DNA of 64,000 nt from Paenibacillus barcinonensis (GCF_003217495.1 NZ_QJSW01000028.1:1-64000); one strand, 5' to 3'; shown: positions 32,679 to 44,690, numbered from the stretch's first letter. Numbers and translations are program-made. The notes: generated from the sequence alone by a model not told the origin.

Positions 32679-32927
32679 ATGTCTAATGAAAAAGGCTTGC
32701 AAGATGCTCATGTCAAAATTGGTACCAAACAGACCATGCGGACCGTGCAGACAGGAATGGCTTCTGAAGTCTATGTCGCAGAGGATATTGATCCGCAGCT
32801 CACTTCCAAAATCATTGCCTTGTGTGAACAGCACAATGTGAAGTACACGAAAGTGGACACAATGAAAAATCTCGGCAAAGCTTGCGGGATTGGAGTGGGA
32901 GCAGCCATGGCTGCTGTCGTAAAATGA
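32679..32927 (+). CDS. rplGB: L7Ae-like ribosomal protein (YbxF family)
   Basis: An 82-residue protein of the L7Ae/L30e/S12e/Gadd45 fold that binds kink-turn RNA. The RNA-contact helix is in KIGTKQTMRTVQTG and the conserved end is KNLGKACGIGVGAAMAAVV. B. subtilis has the same gene in the same place. ATG 32679 (eight bases after GGAGG) is preferred over the preceding in-frame ATG 32676. Confidence 0.92.
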   Translation: MSNEKGLQDAHVKIGTKQTMRTVQTGMASEVYVAEDIDPQLTSKIIALCEQHNVKYTKVDTMKNLGKACGIGVGAAMAAVVK

Positions 32928-33079
32928 TAGTGCAAGGAACGTTTTTGTCCGAGAACTTTTAAGGATTCTCCAAGGCAAAAACTTTTCATTTGTCTTTTTA
33001 TGAACCGCCTGGGTCTGTGGGCTTAGCGTATAAGGTTTATAAAGAAACATGAATAATTGAGGAAGGGGGTGGCAATCAC

Positions 33080-33502
33080 ATGCCAACTATTAACCAACTG
33101 GTTCGTAAAGGACGTCAAGCAAAAGTTGAAAAGTCTAAATCACCAGCTTTGCAAAAAGGATTCAACGCTTTGAAACGTGAATCCACTAACATCAGTGCCC
33201 CACAAAAACGTGGTGTCTGCACTCGTGTAGGAACAATGACTCCTCGTAAACCGAACTCTGCACTTCGTAAATATGCCCGTGTTCGTTTGACGAACCGTCT
33301 CGAGGTAACTGCTTATATCCCGGGAATCGGACATAACCTTCAAGAGCACAGTGTGGTATTGATCCGCGGAGGTAAAGTAAAAGACCTTGCAGGGGTTCGT
33401 TATCACATCGTTCGTGGAGCTCTCGATACTGCAGGTGTTAACAACCGTATGCAAGCTCGTTCTAAATACGGTGCAAAACGTCCAAAAGCTAAAAAAGCCT
33501 AA
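33080..33502 (+). CDS. rpsL: 30S ribosomal protein S12
   Basis: A 140-residue decoding-centre protein that controls accuracy. The family core [11 protein letters not shown]...[14 protein letters not shown] is intact, but the residue after TP is Arg56 where B. subtilis and E. coli have the lysine that is mutated in streptomycin resistance (Lys56 and Lys42). The second hot spot reads VKDLAGVRY, with Ala104 in place of the usual Pro. Lys101 is kept. AAGGGGGTGG lies before ATG 33080. It heads the str gene group. Confidence 0.97.
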   Translation: MPTINQLVRKGRQAKVEKSKSPALQKGFNALKRESTNISAPQKRGVCTRVGTMTPRKPNSALRKYARVRLTNRLEVTAYIPGIGHNLQEHSVVLIRGGKVKDLAGVRYHIVRGALDTAGVNNRMQARSKYGAKRPKAKKA

Positions 33503-33589
33503 ATTACGATAAGCAGTTAGCCTGATAGCCTTCTGGCTTAGGTCTGGAAGGTACAGGTTCTGCTGAACAAGAAAGAAAGGGGGATATCC

Positions 33590-34060
33590 ATGCCACGCAA
33601 AGGTCCAGTTACGAAAAGAGACGTGTTGCCAGATCCGGTATACAACTCCAAGTTGGTTACTCGTTTGATCAACCGCATCATGCTCGACGGAAAACGCGGT
33701 GTTGCTCAAAGCATTCTGTATAATGCGTTCAAGTTGATTCAAGAACGTACGGGTAATGACCCGATGGAAGTATTTGAAGCAGCAATCAAGAATATCATGC
33801 CAGTCCTGGAAGTTAAAGCTCGCCGTGTCGGCGGTGCCAACTACCAAGTACCAATCGAGGTAAAACCAGAGAGACGTACTTCTTTGGGATTACGTTGGCT
33901 CGTGAACTACTCCCGCAACCGCGGTGAGAAAACAATGGAAGAGCGTTTGGCGGCTGAGATCATCGACGCTTCCAACAACACAGGCGCTTCCGTTAAGAAA
34001 CGCGAAGATACGCACAAAATGGCTGAAGCGAACAAAGCGTTTGCTCACTACCGTTGGTAG
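33590..34060 (+). CDS. rpsG: 30S ribosomal protein S7
   Basis: A 156-residue head protein that nucleates assembly of the 3' major domain of 16S rRNA and touches the E-site t[19 protein letters not shown] and [13 protein letters not shown] are conserved. AAAGGGGG is upstream. An 87-bp gap from rpsL and 49-bp gap to fusA place it in the str operon. Confidence 0.97.
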   Translation: MPRKGPVTKRDVLPDPVYNSKLVTRLINRIMLDGKRGVAQSILYNAFKLIQERTGNDPMEVFEAAIKNIMPVLEVKARRVGGANYQVPIEVKPERRTSLGLRWLVNYSRNRGEKTMEERLAAEIIDASNNTGASVKKREDTHKMAEANKAFAHYRW

Positions 34061-34109
34061 GATTCAGTTCACAATAAAAAAACTTCAATTTTGAAGGGAG
34101 ACCCATTTC

Positions 34110-36188
34110 ATGGCTAGAGAGTTCTCCTTGAAAAATACACGTAATATCGGGATCATGGCTCATATTGATGCGGGTAAAACCACGACAACTGAGCGGATCT
34201 TGTTTTACACAGGACGTACGCACAAAATCGGTGAAGTTCACGAAGGCGCTGCGACAATGGACTGGATGGAACAGGAACAGGAGCGCGGGATTACAATTAC
34301 TTCCGCTGCGACTACCGCTGCTTGGAAAGGTCACCGCGTAAATATCATTGATACCCCGGGACACGTTGACTTCACTGTTGAAGTTGAACGTTCCCTTCGT
34401 GTATTGGACGGAGCAGTAGGTGTATTCAGTGCGAAAGAAGGCGTTGAGCCTCAGTCTGAAACTGTATGGAGACAGGCTGATAAGTACGGCGTACCTCGTA
34501 TCGCATATGTAAACAAAATGGATATCATCGGTGCTGACTTCCTGAACGTTGTATCTGACATGCGTGATCGCCTTCAAGCGAACGCTGTTGCGATTCAACT
34601 TCCAATCGGTGCTGAGAATGATTTCAAAGGTATCATTGATATCGTTGCTCAAAAGGCTCATATGTACAAAGATGACCTGGGACAAGATATTGAAGAAACC
34701 GACATTCCTGCGGAATTCGTAGAGCAAGTTGAAGAACTTCGCAACGAATTGATTGAGCGTGTTGCAGAGCTCGACGAAGAATTGACAATGAAATACCTGG
34801 AAGGCGAAGAGATCACTATTGATGAGATCAAATCGGCTCTCCGTAAAGGTGTTGTAGATGTTAAGATCTTCCCGGTTATCTGTGGTTCCTCATACCGCAA
34901 CAAAGGTGTTCAACTGATGTTGGATGCTGTTATCGACTACTTGCCAGCTCCAGTTGACGTTCCGGCAATCAAGGGTCTCCTTGAAGATGGAACTGAGGCA
35001 GTTCGTAAGTCTTCCGATGAAGAGCCTTTCTCTGCATTGGCTTTCAAAATTATGACTGACCCTTACGTTGGTAAATTGACATTCTTCCGCGTATACTCCG
35101 GCGTGCTTCAATCCGGATCTTATGTATTGAATGCCACTAAAAACAAACGTGAGCGTATCGGTCGTATCCTTCAAATGCACGCAAACAGCCGTCAAGAAAT
35201 CACTGAAGTTTACTCCGGTGATATCGCAGCAGCTGTTGGTTTGAAAGATACAGGTACAGGTGATACACTATGTGATGAGAAACACCCGGTTATCCTGGAA
35301 TCCATGAACTTCCCTGATCCGGTAATCGAAATCGCTGTTGAACCTAAAACCAAAGCTGACCAAGATAAAATGGGTGTGGCTCTCGGTAAGTTGACGGAAG
35401 AGGATCCAACTCTTCGCGCTCATACTGACGAAGAAACAGGTCAAACGATCTTGGCAGGTATGGGTGAGCTTCACCTTGATATCATCATCGACCGTATGCG
35501 TCGTGAGTTCAAGGTTGAAACTACTGTGGGTAAACCACAAGTAGCTTACCGCGAAACATTCCGTGCTCCAGCGCGCGTTGAAGGTAAATTCGTACGTCAA
35601 TCCGGTGGTCGTGGTCAATACGGTCACGTATGGGTTGAATTCGAACCTCTCGAGCCGGGTACAGGCAGCCAGTTCGAAAGTAAGGTTGTCGGTGGTTCCG
35701 TTCCAAGAGAATACATTCAACCTGCACTGTCAGGGATTGAAGAGCAAATGAAAAACGGCGTTATTGCAGGCTTCCCGCTTGTAGACGTTAAGGCTACTAT
35801 CGTAGACGGATCTTACCATGATGTCGATTCCAACGAGATGGCATTTAAAATTGCCGGATCTATGGCGCTGAAAGCAGCGAAAGACAAATGTAGTCCAGTT
35901 CTGCTTGAGCCTATCATGAAAGTAGAAGTAACTGTTCCAGAAGAGTACATGGGTGACGTAATGGGTATGTTGAACTCCCGTCGTGGCCGCATTGAAGGTA
36001 TGGATTCCCGTAGTGGAGCTCAAATCATCCGTGCTAAGGTACCTCTCTCTGAGATGTTTGGATACTCTACAACTCTTCGTTCCGGTACTCAAGGCCGCGG
36101 CGTGTTCTCCATGGAACTCTCTCACTATGAAGAAGTTCCTAAGAGCATTGCTGAAGAGATCGTTGCCAAAACAAAAGGCACCGAGTAG
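34110..36188 (+). CDS. fusA: Translation elongation factor G
   Basis: A 692-residue GTPase that moves tRNA and mRNA through the ribosome. GTPase motifs: G1 [12 protein letters not shown] (about 17-28), G2/G3 [11 protein letters not shown] and [10 protein letters not shown]4 NKMD. Domains II-V follow in the usual order. AAGGGAG precedes ATG 34110. A long imperfect hairpin begins at its stop codon. Confidence 0.98.
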   Translation: MAREFSLKNTRNIGIMAHIDAGKTTTTERILFYTGRTHKIGEVHEGAATMDWMEQEQERGITITSAATTAAWKGHRVNIIDTPGHVDFTVEVERSLRVLDGAVGVFSAKEGVEPQSETVWRQADKYGVPRIAYVNKMDIIGADFLNVVSDMRDRLQANAVAIQLPIGAENDFKGIIDIVAQKAHMYKDDLGQDIEETDIPAEFVEQVEELRNELIERVAELDEELTMKYLEGEEITIDEIKSALRKGVVDVKIFPVICGSSYRNKGVQLMLDAVIDYLPAPVDVPAIKGLLEDGTEAVRKSSDEEPFSALAFKIMTDPYVGKLTFFRVYSGVLQSGSYVLNATKNKRERIGRILQMHANSRQEITEVYSGDIAAAVGLKDTGTGDTLCDEKHPVILESMNFPDPVIEIAVEPKTKADQDKMGVALGKLTEEDPTLRAHTDEETGQTILAGMGELHLDIIIDRMRREFKVETTVGKPQVAYRETFRAPARVEGKFVRQSGGRGQYGHVWVEFEPLEPGTGSQFESKVVGGSVPREYIQPALSGIEEQMKNGVIAGFPLVDVKATIVDGSYHDVDSNEMAFKIAGSMALKAAKDKCSPVLLEPIMKVEVTVPEEYMGDVMGMLNSRRGRIEGMDSRSGAQIIRAKVPLSEMFGYSTTLRSGTQGRGVFSMELSHYEEVPKSIAEEIVAKTKGTE

Positions 36189-36249
36189 TTTTCTCACACT
36201 GAATGCTTGTGCTTGAAACCTGGTTTGAAGCACCGCATTCAGTGAAAAC
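36188..36249 (+). other. Long imperfect hairpin between fusA and tuf
   Basis: CACTGAATGC pairs fully with GCATTCAGTG, an inner stem GTGCTT-x-AAAC pairs with GTTT-x-AAGCAC, and GTTTTC/GAAAAC flank them. No T run follows, so it is not a normal terminator. It may be a processing site or protect the abundant tuf mRNA. Confidence 0.6.
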
Positions 36250-36283
36250 ATAAAATTATAAATTTTAAGGAGGCCACGTTCAA

Positions 36284-37474
36284 ATGGCAAAGGCTAAATA
36301 CGAACGTACTAAACCACACGTTAACATTGGTACTATTGGTCACGTCGACCATGGTAAAACAACTCTGACTGCTGCAATCACAACTGTATTGTCCAAAACT
36401 TACGGTGGTGCTGCTGTAGCATTCGACCAAATCGACAAAGCTCCAGAAGAGCGCGAGCGCGGTATCACAATCTCCACAGCGCACGTTGAGTACGAAACTG
36501 ACACTCGTCACTACGCTCACGTAGACTGCCCAGGTCACGCCGACTATGTTAAAAACATGATCACTGGTGCGGCACAAATGGACGGAGCTATCCTGGTAGT
36601 ATCCGCTGCTGACGGCCCAATGCCACAAACTCGTGAGCACATCTTGCTCTCCCGCCAAGTAGGCGTACCATACATCGTTGTTTTCTTGAACAAATGTGAT
36701 ATGGTTGAAGACGAAGAGTTGCTTGAATTGGTTGAGATGGAAGTTCGCGACCTTCTGAACGAATACGAGTTCCCAGGTGATGACACTCCAATCACTCGTG
36801 GTTCCGCTCGTGAAGCTCTGCAAAACCCTGATGGTGAGTGGGCTCAAAAAATCGTTGAGATGTTCAAAGAAATCGACACTTACATCCCACTGCCTGAGCG
36901 TCAAACTGACAAGCCTTTCTTGATGCCTGTCGAGGACGTATTCTCCATCACTGGTCGTGGTACCGTTGCTACAGGTCGTGTAGAGCGTGGTACTGTTAAA
37001 GTCGGCGAAGAGATCGAGATCGTTGGTATCACTGAAGAAACTAAAAAATCCGTAGTTACGGGCGTTGAGATGTTCCGTAAATTGTTGGATTCCGCACAAG
37101 CGGGTGACAACATCGGTGCGTTGCTGCGTGGTGTTGACCGTACTCAAATCGAGCGTGGTCAAGTACTTGCTAAACCAGCATCTGTTAAACCACACACAGA
37201 ATTCACTGCACAAATCTACGTTTTGACTAAAGAAGAGGGTGGCCGTCACAAGCCTTTCTTCACTGGATACCGTCCACAGTTCTACTTCCGTACAACTGAC
37301 GTAACTGGTATCATCAACCTGCCAGAAGGTACTGAAATGGTAATGCCTGGTGACAACATCACGGTTACTGTTCAACTGATCTCTCCAATCGCGATCGAAG
37401 AAGGAACTAAGTTCTCTATTCGTGAAGGTGGACGTACAGTTGGTGCAGGTTCCGTAGCATCTATCCAAAAATAA
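36284..37474 (+). CDS. tuf: Translation elongation factor Tu
   Basis: A 396-residue GTPase that brings aminoacyl-tRNA to the A site. GTPase motifs are [28 protein letters not shown] and NKCD. The C-terminal domain ends with [13 protein letters not shown], as expected. Codon use is extremely biased. The elfamycin- and kirromycin-contact region looks ordinary. It ends the str operon and is closed by a strong terminator. Confidence 0.98.
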   Translation: MAKAKYERTKPHVNIGTIGHVDHGKTTLTAAITTVLSKTYGGAAVAFDQIDKAPEERERGITISTAHVEYETDTRHYAHVDCPGHADYVKNMITGAAQMDGAILVVSAADGPMPQTREHILLSRQVGVPYIVVFLNKCDMVEDEELLELVEMEVRDLLNEYEFPGDDTPITRGSAREALQNPDGEWAQKIVEMFKEIDTYIPLPERQTDKPFLMPVEDVFSITGRGTVATGRVERGTVKVGEEIEIVGITEETKKSVVTGVEMFRKLLDSAQAGDNIGALLRGVDRTQIERGQVLAKPASVKPHTEFTAQIYVLTKEEGGRHKPFFTGYRPQFYFRTTDVTGIINLPEGTEMVMPGDNITVTVQLISPIAIEEGTKFSIREGGRTVGAGSVASIQK

Positions 37475-37547
37475 TTTGGCTTTTGCCAAATAACTATAAG
37501 CAACAGTGTGCTGGAACGAGTAACATTGTATTGTAACGAAGCTTCGG

Positions 37548-37587
37548 AAGAGTTCTTTATCCGACATCGGATGAAGAACTCTTTTAT
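37548..37587. terminator. Terminator of the str operon
   Basis: A stem of about 16 pairs (AAGAGTTCTTTATCCGA with TCGGATGAAGAACTCTT) with a tiny loop, followed by TTTTATT; the arms begin and end with A and T. Confidence 0.93.
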
Positions 37588-38215
<628 letters not shown>

Positions 38216-38262
38216 TATATAGCAACAAACAAGACCACGTATAAAGGAAAAGAGGTGTCAAC

Positions 38263-38886
38263 ATGAAAGGTATCTTAGGAAAAAAACTTGGAATGACTCA
38301 AGTGTTTACCGCTGAAGGTAACGTAGTTCCAGTAACGGTTATCGAAGCAGGCCCTTGTGTTGTTTTGCAAAAGAAAGATCTTGAGAACGATGGCTACGAA
38401 GCAGTTCAAATCGGTTTCTCCGATAAGAAAGAGAAAAGTGCTAACAAGCCAGAAGCAGGACACGCTAAAAAAGCGAATACTGCACCTAAGCGCTACGTTC
38501 GTGAGCTTCGCGGCATCAACATCGCGGAATATGAAGTTGGCCAAGAACTGAAAGCTGACATTTTCGCTGAAGGCGAATTCGTTGACGTAACGGGTATTTC
38601 TAAAGGTAAAGGTTTTGCCGGCGTAATCAAACGTTGGGGACAAAGCACTGGACCTATGTCTCACGGTTCGCGTTACCACCGTGGCCCGGGTTCGATGGGT
38701 TCGATCCAAGCAAACCGCGTTCCTAAAGGCAAACACTTGCCAGGACACATGGGACATGAAACAGTTACAATTCAACGTCTTGAGGTTGTTAAAGTAGACG
38801 CTGAGCGTAACGTAATCCTTGTTAAAGGTTCCATCCCTGGTGCGAAAAACAGCCTTGTAAAAGTTAAAGAAACGGTGAAAAAATAA
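38263..38886 (+). CDS. rplC: 50S ribosomal protein L3
   Basis: A 207-residue early assembly protein near the peptidyl transferase centre. [15 protein letters not shown] and the loop with [14 protein letters not shown] are typical. The loop residue region linked to pleuromutilin and linezolid tolerance looks unchanged ([13 protein letters not shown]). Second gene of the S10 operon. Confidence 0.97.
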   Translation: MKGILGKKLGMTQVFTAEGNVVPVTVIEAGPCVVLQKKDLENDGYEAVQIGFSDKKEKSANKPEAGHAKKANTAPKRYVRELRGINIAEYEVGQELKADIFAEGEFVDVTGISKGKGFAGVIKRWGQSTGPMSHGSRYHRGPGSMGSIQANRVPKGKHLPGHMGHETVTIQRLEVVKVDAERNVILVKGSIPGAKNSLVKVKETVKK

Positions 38887-38911
38887 CCACTGAAGAAAGG
38901 AGGAACACAAA

Positions 38912-39535
38912 ATGCCAAAAGTATCAGTTTACAATGTAGATGGTAGCCAAGTAGGTGAAGTTGAATTGAATGATGCTGTATTCGGAATTGAACCGAATCA
39001 ACACGTTCTGTACGATGCAGTTCTTATGCAACGCGCTTCCCTTCGTCAAGGTACCCACAAAGTAAAAGGACGTTCTGAAGTACGTGGCGGTGGACGTAAG
39101 CCTTGGAAACAAAAAGGTACAGGTCGCGCTCGTCAAGGTTCGATTCGTTCTCCACAATGGAAAGGCGGCGGTATCGTATTTGGTCCGACTCCACGGAGCT
39201 ATGCGTACAAACTGCCTAAGAAAGTTCGCCGTTTGGCGATCAAATCAGCACTTTCATCCAAAGTGCAAGACAATGACATTATCGTTTTGGATGCTCTGAC
39301 TCTGAGCTCTCCTAAAACTAAAGAATTTGCAGCTATCTTGAATAACCTCAAAGTAGGCCGCAAAGCTTTGATCGTAGCACCTAGCTATGATGATAATGTA
39401 GCTCTTTCCGCACGGAATATTCCTGGCGTGAAATTCGTAGCTGCTGACGGCATTAATGTTCTTGACGTGCTTGGGCACGACAAACTGATCATTACGAAAG
39501 AAGCAGTTCAGAAGGTAGAGGAGGTGCTCGCGTAA
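38912..39535 (+). CDS. rplD: 50S ribosomal protein L4
   Basis: A 207-residue protein with a long loop lining the exit tunnel. The loop segment [19 protein letters not shown] (about 65-83) matches the macrolide-sensitive consensus. AAGGAGG precedes ATG 38912. Its stop overlaps the rplW start by one base. Confidence 0.97.
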   Translation: MPKVSVYNVDGSQVGEVELNDAVFGIEPNQHVLYDAVLMQRASLRQGTHKVKGRSEVRGGGRKPWKQKGTGRARQGSIRSPQWKGGGIVFGPTPRSYAYKLPKKVRRLAIKSALSSKVQDNDIIVLDALTLSSPKTKEFAAILNNLKVGRKALIVAPSYDDNVALSARNIPGVKFVAADGINVLDVLGHDKLIITKEAVQKVEEVLA

Positions 39536-39825
39536 TGAAGGATCCTCGTGATATTGTTAAACGTCCGATTATTACGGAACGTACTGCTGACATGATGAAC
39601 GACTTGAAATATGTATTTGAAGTCGATATCCGTGCAAACAAAACCGAGATCAAAAAAGCGGTTGAAGCTATTTTCGGCGTAAAAGTGAAAAACGTGAACA
39701 CTCTTCGTGTTCCAGCTAAACCGAAACGGTACGGACGTTATTCCGGATATACAAGCGAATGGAAAAAAGCGTTTGTAACGCTGACGCAAGACAGCAAAGC
39801 GCTTGAGTTCTTTGAAACTGTATAA
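39535..39825 (+). CDS. rplW: 50S ribosomal protein L23
   Basis: A 96-residue protein at the tunnel exit, docking site for trigger factor and signal recognition particle. [12 protein letters not shown] and the [13 protein letters not shown] segment are typical. The ATG overlaps the rplD stop (TAATG), with GGAGGTG inside the end of rplD, showing coupling. Confidence 0.96.
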   Translation: MKDPRDIVKRPIITERTADMMNDLKYVFEVDIRANKTEIKKAVEAIFGVKVKNVNTLRVPAKPKRYGRYSGYTSEWKKAFVTLTQDSKALEFFETV

Positions 39826-39856
39826 TTGAAATTTTTGAAGTAAGGAGGGAAAACTA

Positions 39857-40687
39857 GTGCCAATCAAAAAGTATAAACCAACATCCCCGGCAAGACGGAA
39901 CATGTCCGTTTCTACATTTGAGGAAATTACCACAGATAAGCCGGAGAAATCGTTGTTGGCCCCACTGAGCAAACAAGCAGGCCGCAACAACCAAGGTAAA
40001 ATTACAGTTCGTCACCATGGTGGTGGACACAAACGTAAATACCGTATCATTGACTTCAAACGTACTAAAGATGGAATACCGGGCCGCGTTGCTACAATCG
40101 AGTATGACCCGAACCGTACTTCCAACATTGCGTTGATTCACTATGCTGATGGTGAGAAACGTTACATCATCGCTCCTAAAGGTCTGAAAGTTGGAGATCA
40201 AGTATTCTCTGGTCCAGACGCAGACATCAAAATCGGTAACGCACTGCCACTCGAAAACATTCCAGTAGGTACTGTTATCCACAACATCGAGTTGAAACCA
40301 GGTAAAGGCGGACAATTGGTTCGTGCAGCCGGTACTGAAGCTCAATTGCTTGGTAAAGAAGAAAAATACGTTTCTGTTCGTCTCTCTTCCGGAGAAGTTC
40401 GTCGTATTTTGAAAGTTTGCCGCGCGACAATCGGATCTGTTGGTAACCAAGACCACGAGCTTATCAAAATCGGTAAAGCCGGTCGTAGCCGTTGGTTGGG
40501 TCAACGTCCTGAGGTTCGTGGTGTGGTAATGAACCCTAACGATCACCCTCACGGTGGTGGTGAAGGTCGTGCTCCTATCGGACGTAAATCGCCAATGTCA
40601 CCATGGGGTAAACCTACTCTTGGTTACAAAACGCGTAAGAAAAATAAAGCTTCTGATAAATACATCATCCGTCGCCGCACGAAGTAA
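39857..40687 (+). CDS. rplB: 50S ribosomal protein L2
   Basis: A 276-residue protein needed for subunit joining and peptidyl transfer. The conserved histidine region is in [19 protein letters not shown]. The start is GTG 39857 behind AAGGAGGG. S10 operon. Confidence 0.97.
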   Translation: MPIKKYKPTSPARRNMSVSTFEEITTDKPEKSLLAPLSKQAGRNNQGKITVRHHGGGHKRKYRIIDFKRTKDGIPGRVATIEYDPNRTSNIALIHYADGEKRYIIAPKGLKVGDQVFSGPDADIKIGNALPLENIPVGTVIHNIELKPGKGGQLVRAAGTEAQLLGKEEKYVSVRLSSGEVRRILKVCRATIGSVGNQDHELIKIGKAGRSRWLGQRPEVRGVVMNPNDHPHGGGEGRAPIGRKSPMSPWGKPTLGYKTRKKNKASDKYIIRRRTK

Positions 40688-40758
40688 TACACACTGTGCA
40701 TAACTTCGTGAGGCATCTACGGATGCATAAAAGCTATGTTTGAAGGGAGGATCTCCAC

Positions 40759-41037
40759 ATGAGTCGCAGTTTGAAAAAAGGGCCATTCATTGATGGCTAC
40801 ATGCTCAAGAAGGTAGAAGAGATGGAAGCATCAGGCAAGAAGAACGTAATCAAAACCTGGTCCCGTCGTTCTACAATTTTCCCACAATTCATCGGACACA
40901 CATTTGGCGTTTACGACGGTCGTAAACACGTGCCAGTGTATGTAACTGAGGACATGGTCGGACACAAACTGGGTGAGTTCGCTCCAACCCGTACGTACAA
41001 AGGCCATACTGATGATGACAAGAAAACTAGAAGATAA
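40759..41037 (+). CDS. rpsS: 30S ribosomal protein S19
   Basis: A 92-residue head protein close to the A-site tRNA. It begins [16 protein letters not shown] and has the motif [23 protein letters not shown] lies upstream. S10 operon. Confidence 0.97.
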   Translation: MSRSLKKGPFIDGYMLKKVEEMEASGKKNVIKTWSRRSTIFPQFIGHTFGVYDGRKHVPVYVTEDMVGHKLGEFAPTRTYKGHTDDDKKTRR

Positions 41038-41072
41038 ATGAACATCTCTAATGTTTGAGAGGAGGTTACACA

Positions 41073-41405
41073 ATGGAAGCAAAAGCACATGCTAAGTTTA
41101 TCCGGATTGCTCCTCGTAAAGTTCAACTCGTTGTTGACTTGATTCGCGGCAAGCAAGTAGGTGAGGCGGTTGCCATTCTCCGTCACACTCCGAAATCCGC
41201 TTCTCCGGTTGTTGAGAAGTTGCTTAACTCCGCTATTGCGAATGCGGAACATAACTATTCTTTGGATGTTAATAACTTGGTGATCTCGCAAGTTTATGTA
41301 AACCAAGGACCAACGATGAAACGTTTCCGCCCTCGTGCAATGGGACGTGCAAGTCGTATTAACAAACGTACTAGCCACATCACTTTGGTGGTATCTGAAA
41401 AGTAG
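41073..41405 (+). CDS. rplV: 50S ribosomal protein L22
   Basis: A 110-residue protein whose beta hairpin lines the exit tunnel. [17 protein letters not shown] and the hairpin tip [11 protein letters not shown] (about 86-96) agree with the macrolide-sensitive form. ATG 41073 follows GAGGAGG; an in-frame ATG at 41055 is upstream of this site and rejected. Confidence 0.96.
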   Translation: MEAKAHAKFIRIAPRKVQLVVDLIRGKQVGEAVAILRHTPKSASPVVEKLLNSAIANAEHNYSLDVNNLVISQVYVNQGPTMKRFRPRAMGRASRINKRTSHITLVVSEK

Positions 41406-41420
41406 AAGGAGGGAAAACGT

Positions 41421-42086
41421 GTGGGCCAAAAGGTAAATCCAGTCGGACTCCGTGTCGGAGTTATCCGTGACTGGGAGTCTAAATGGTATGCAGGCAAAGA
41501 CTTCGGTGATCTTTTGATGGAAGACGTGAAAATTCGTGAATTCCTCAAAAATAAATTGAAAGACTCCGCTGTATCTCGTGTGGAAATTGAGAGAGCAGCT
41601 AACCGCGTAAACGTAACGATTCACACTGCGAAACCAGGTATGGTAATCGGTAAAGGTGGATCTGAAGTTGAAAATCTTCGTAACCAAATTACGAAAATTG
41701 CTGGCGGTAAAAAAGTACACATCAACATCTCTGAAATTAAAAACCAAGACCTGGACGCAATCCTGGTAGCAGAAAGCATTGCACAACAATTGGAACGTCG
41801 TGTTTCTTTCCGTCGTGCGTTGAAACAAGCTATTCAAAGAACGATGCGCTCCGGTGCTAAAGGTATTAAAACTCAAGTAGGCGGACGTCTTGGCGGTGCT
41901 GAGATTGCACGTTCTGAAGGCTACAGCGAAGGAACTGTTCCACTGCACACACTGCGTGCTGATATCGACTACGGTACAGCAGAGGCACATACAACTTACG
42001 GACGTATCGGCGTAAAAGTATGGATCTATCGTGGAGAGGTTCTTCCTACGGCTAAGAAACAAGCTGCTAAGGAAGGAGGCAACTAA
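41421..42086 (+). CDS. rpsC: 30S ribosomal protein S3
   Basis: A 221-residue protein at the mRNA entry. It has an N-terminal KH domain with [13 protein letters not shown] and the C-terminal S3 domain. The start is GTG 41421 after AGGAGGG. Fifteen bases separate it from rplV. Confidence 0.97.
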   Translation: MGQKVNPVGLRVGVIRDWESKWYAGKDFGDLLMEDVKIREFLKNKLKDSAVSRVEIERAANRVNVTIHTAKPGMVIGKGGSEVENLRNQITKIAGGKKVHINISEIKNQDLDAILVAESIAQQLERRVSFRRALKQAIQRTMRSGAKGIKTQVGGRLGGAEIARSEGYSEGTVPLHTLRADIDYGTAEAHTTYGRIGVKVWIYRGEVLPTAKKQAAKEGGN

Positions 42087-42088
42087 TC

Positions 42089-42523
42089 ATGTTGGTACCA
42101 AAACGCGTAAAACACCGTAAGCAACAACGCGGACATATGAAGGGCCAAGCAAAAGGTGGAACAACACTGAACTTTGGCGAATATGGTCTGCAAGCTACGG
42201 AACCGGCTTGGATTACGAACCGTCAGATCGAAGCGGCTCGTATTGCGATGACTCGTTACATCAAACGTGGTGGTAAAGTCTGGATCAAAATTTTCCCTGA
42301 CAAACCAATCACTCAAAAGCCTCTCGAGGTTCGGATGGGTAGCGGTAAAGGTAACGTAGAAAAATGGGTAGCAGTAGTGAAACCAGGTAAGATCATGTTT
42401 GAACTTGCTGGTGTACCGGAGGATGTTGCTCGCGAAGCAATGCGTCTTGCCGCTCACAAACTGCCAATCAAAACGAAGTTCGTGAAACGTGAAGAATTGG
42501 GTGGTGAAGCAAATGAAAGCTAG
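42089..42523 (+). CDS. rplP: 50S ribosomal protein L16
   Basis: A 144-residue protein that positions A-site t[18 protein letters not shown] and FGEYGLQA are conserved. It starts two bases after rpsC; the site GGAAGGAGG lies in the end of rpsC. Its last eleven bases overlap rpmC. Confidence 0.97.
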   Translation: MLVPKRVKHRKQQRGHMKGQAKGGTTLNFGEYGLQATEPAWITNRQIEAARIAMTRYIKRGGKVWIKIFPDKPITQKPLEVRMGSGKGNVEKWVAVVKPGKIMFELAGVPEDVAREAMRLAAHKLPIKTKFVKREELGGEANES

Positions 42524-42710
42524 TGAATTTCGCAACCTAACCTCTGCTGAAATCGAGCAAAAGATTGCCGGATTTAAAGAAGAACTCTTTAATCTCCGCT
42601 TTCAACTCGCTACCGGTCAGCTGGATAACCCGACTCGAATCCGTGATGTGCGGAAAGAAATAGCTCGTGCTAAAACCATCATCCGTGAAAGAGAACTGGG
42701 AATCGGTTAA
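42513..42710 (+). CDS. rpmC: 50S ribosomal protein L29
   Basis: A 65-residue helical hairpin protein at the tunnel exit. It begins [15 protein letters not shown] and has [16 protein letters not shown] 42513 lies inside rplP (11-base overlap) with GGGTGG upstream; the longer frame from 42489 is a shadow of rplP. Confidence 0.95.
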   Translation: MKASEFRNLTSAEIEQKIAGFKEELFNLRFQLATGQLDNPTRIRDVRKEIARAKTIIRERELGIG

Positions 42711-42756
42711 TCAGAGGTCGGATATATTCCGTCCGTAATCAGGAAGGAGGCCAACA

Positions 42757-43023
42757 ATGAGCGAAGAACGTAACGCACGTAAAGTGCAAATCGGTAAAGT
42801 GGTCAGTGATAAAATGGACAAAACGATCGTTGTTGCTGTAGAAACCTACAAAAAACACGACTTGTACCATAAACGTATCAAGTACACTAAAAAATTCAAA
42901 GCGCATGACGAAGAAAACACTGCGAAAATCGGTGACACGGTGAAAATCATGGAGACTCGTCCGCTTTCGAAAGATAAACGCTGGAGACTTACTGAAGTCG
43001 TTGAAAAAGCGGTTATCATCTAA
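42757..43023 (+). CDS. rpsQ: 30S ribosomal protein S17
   Basis: An 88-residue OB-fold protein that binds the 5' domain of 16S rRNA. The motif [17 protein letters not shown] and [13 protein letters not shown] are typical. GAAGGAGG precedes ATG 42757. Last gene of the classical S10 set. Confidence 0.97.
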   Translation: MSEERNARKVQIGKVVSDKMDKTIVVAVETYKKHDLYHKRIKYTKKFKAHDEENTAKIGDTVKIMETRPLSKDKRWRLTEVVEKAVII

Positions 43024-43059
43024 TTGCATGATCAGCATAGCTGGAAGGAGGAATACTAA

Positions 43060-43428
43060 ATGATTCAACCATTTACACGTTTGACTGTAGCCGACAACTC
43101 CGGTGCGAAGGAATTGATGTGTATCCGCGTACTCGGCGGTACGGGACGTCGTACAGCTCAAATCGGTGATCTGATCGTTTGTTCTGTAAAACAAGCAACA
43201 CCAGGCGGCGTTGTCAAAAAAGGTGATGTAGTTAGAGCGGTTGTCGTTCGTACGAAACGTTCTGTACGTCGTAAAGACGGTTCCTACATCGGTTTTGATG
43301 AAAATGCAGCTGTTGTTGTAAAAGACGACAGAAGCCCACGTGGAACACGTATTTTCGGACCTGTTGCTCGTGAACTTCGCGAGAAAGACTTCATGAAAAT
43401 CGTTTCCTTGGCCCCAGAGGTTATCTAA
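43060..43428 (+). CDS. rplN: 50S ribosomal protein L14
   Basis: A 122-residue protein at the subunit interface, site of silencing factor RsfS binding. [18 protein letters not shown] is diagnostic. GGAAGGAGG is upstream. It opens the spc gene set. Confidence 0.97.
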   Translation: MIQPFTRLTVADNSGAKELMCIRVLGGTGRRTAQIGDLIVCSVKQATPGGVVKKGDVVRAVVVRTKRSVRRKDGSYIGFDENAAVVVKDDRSPRGTRIFGPVARELREKDFMKIVSLAPEVI

Positions 43429-43469
43429 TAGATTAAGCTCGTGATGTTTAGAAACAGGAGGTGTACGAA

Positions 43470-43823
43470 ATGCCAAGAGTGAAAAAAGTTCTGGAATCCC
43501 ATAACAACAAACTTCACGTTAAAAAGGAAGATACGGTTATGGTGATCAGCGGTAAAGACAAAGGCAAAAAAGGCCGTGTCATCGCTGCTTATCCTCGTGA
43601 AAACCGCGTCCTTGTGGAAGGTGTTAACATGGTGAAAAAACACCAGAAGCCTAACCAGCAAAACCCGCAAGGCGGCATTATCGAGAAGGAAGCTCCGATT
43701 CACGTTTCCAACGTGATGCACATCGATCCAAAGAGCGGAAAAGTAACCCGTATCGGTTACAAAGTGTTGGATAACGGAAAGAAAGTGCGCGTTGCAAAAC
43801 GTTCCGGAGAAATCATCGACTAA
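43470..43823 (+). CDS. rplX: 50S ribosomal protein L24
   Basis: A 117-residue assembly initiator protein with a KOW motif ([15 protein letters not shown]). ATG 43470 follows ACAGGAGGTG; the GTG at 43461 is part of that ribosome site. spc operon. Confidence 0.96.
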   Translation: MPRVKKVLESHNNKLHVKKEDTVMVISGKDKGKKGRVIAAYPRENRVLVEGVNMVKKHQKPNQQNPQGGIIEKEAPIHVSNVMHIDPKSGKVTRIGYKVLDNGKKVRVAKRSGEIID

Positions 43824-43855
43824 TTGAACCGATTGAGAAAGGAGGGCTATGATTC

Positions 43856-44398
43856 ATGGCAGCAAGAATGAAAGAACGTTACCAGCAAGAAATTGCTCCT
43901 GCTTTGATGCAGAAGTTTAACTATACAACGGTAATGCAAGTGCCGAAAATCGAGAAAATCGTTATCAACATGGGTGTGGGCGACGCTGTCCAAAACTCCA
44001 AAGTGTTGGATTCCGCAGTAAACGATTTGCAACTGATCGCAGGTCAAAAACCTGTCATCACTCGTGCAAAAAAATCTATCGCAGGTTTCAAACTGCGTGA
44101 GAACATGCCTATCGGTGTGAAAGTAACATTGCGCGGCGAGCGTATGTACTACTTCCTCGATAAATTGTTCAACGTTACACTTCCACGTGTACGTGACTTC
44201 CGTGGTGTATCGAGCAAAGCGTTCGATGGTCGCGGTAACTACACTCTGGGTCTGAAAGAGCAATTGATCTTCCCAGAGATTGAGTATGATAAAGTAGACA
44301 AAGTCCGCGGTATGGATATTGTCATCGTAACAACGGCGAAAACAGACGAAGAGTCCCGCGAGTTGCTCACGCAACTGGGAATGCCTTTCGTTAAATAA
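43856..44398 (+). CDS. rplE: 50S ribosomal protein L5
   Basis: A 180-residue protein that binds 5S rRNA and contacts S13 across the subunits. Signatures are [14 protein letters not shown] and [25 protein letters not shown] lies before ATG 43856. spc operon. Confidence 0.97.
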   Translation: MAARMKERYQQEIAPALMQKFNYTTVMQVPKIEKIVINMGVGDAVQNSKVLDSAVNDLQLIAGQKPVITRAKKSIAGFKLRENMPIGVKVTLRGERMYYFLDKLFNVTLPRVRDFRGVSSKAFDGRGNYTLGLKEQLIFPEIEYDKVDKVRGMDIVIVTTAKTDEESRELLTQLGMPFVK

Positions 44399-44472
44399 TG
44401 TTGGCATAAACGTTCCGGGTGTCTGGAAAGACTCCCTTTTCTCCGAAATTATTTAGGAGGTGTCAGGCTAAA

Positions 44473-44658
44473 GTGGCAAAAACTTCGATGAAAGTTAAAC
44501 AACAACGTACACCAAAGTTTAAAGTACGTGCTTATACACGCTGTGAGCGTTGCGGTCGTCCACATTCGGTACTGCAAAAGTTCAAAATTTGCAGAATTTG
44601 CTTCCGTGAATTAGCTTATAAAGGCCAGATCCCTGGCGTGAAAAAAGCAAGCTGGTAA
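44473..44658 (+). CDS. rpsN: 30S ribosomal protein S14, zinc type
   Basis: A 61-residue zinc-binding S14 (type Z, rpsZ in some annotations). The zinc cysteines are C24, C27, C40 and C43. The start is GTG 44473 with AGGAGGTG at 44455-44462; the spacing of about 11 bases is a little long. A zinc-free paralogue, if any, would be elsewhere in the genome. Confidence 0.95.
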   Translation: MAKTSMKVKQQRTPKFKVRAYTRCERCGRPHSVLQKFKICRICFRELAYKGQIPGVKKASW

Positions 44659-44690
44659 AAAGTCCTGAACGGGAAGGAGGTTAACTCACA

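Noticed and set aside
36239-37567. 442-codon open frame on the minus strand opposite tuf
   Set aside because: It is a by-product of the strong codon bias of tuf; the protein is of odd composition and there is no ribosome site.
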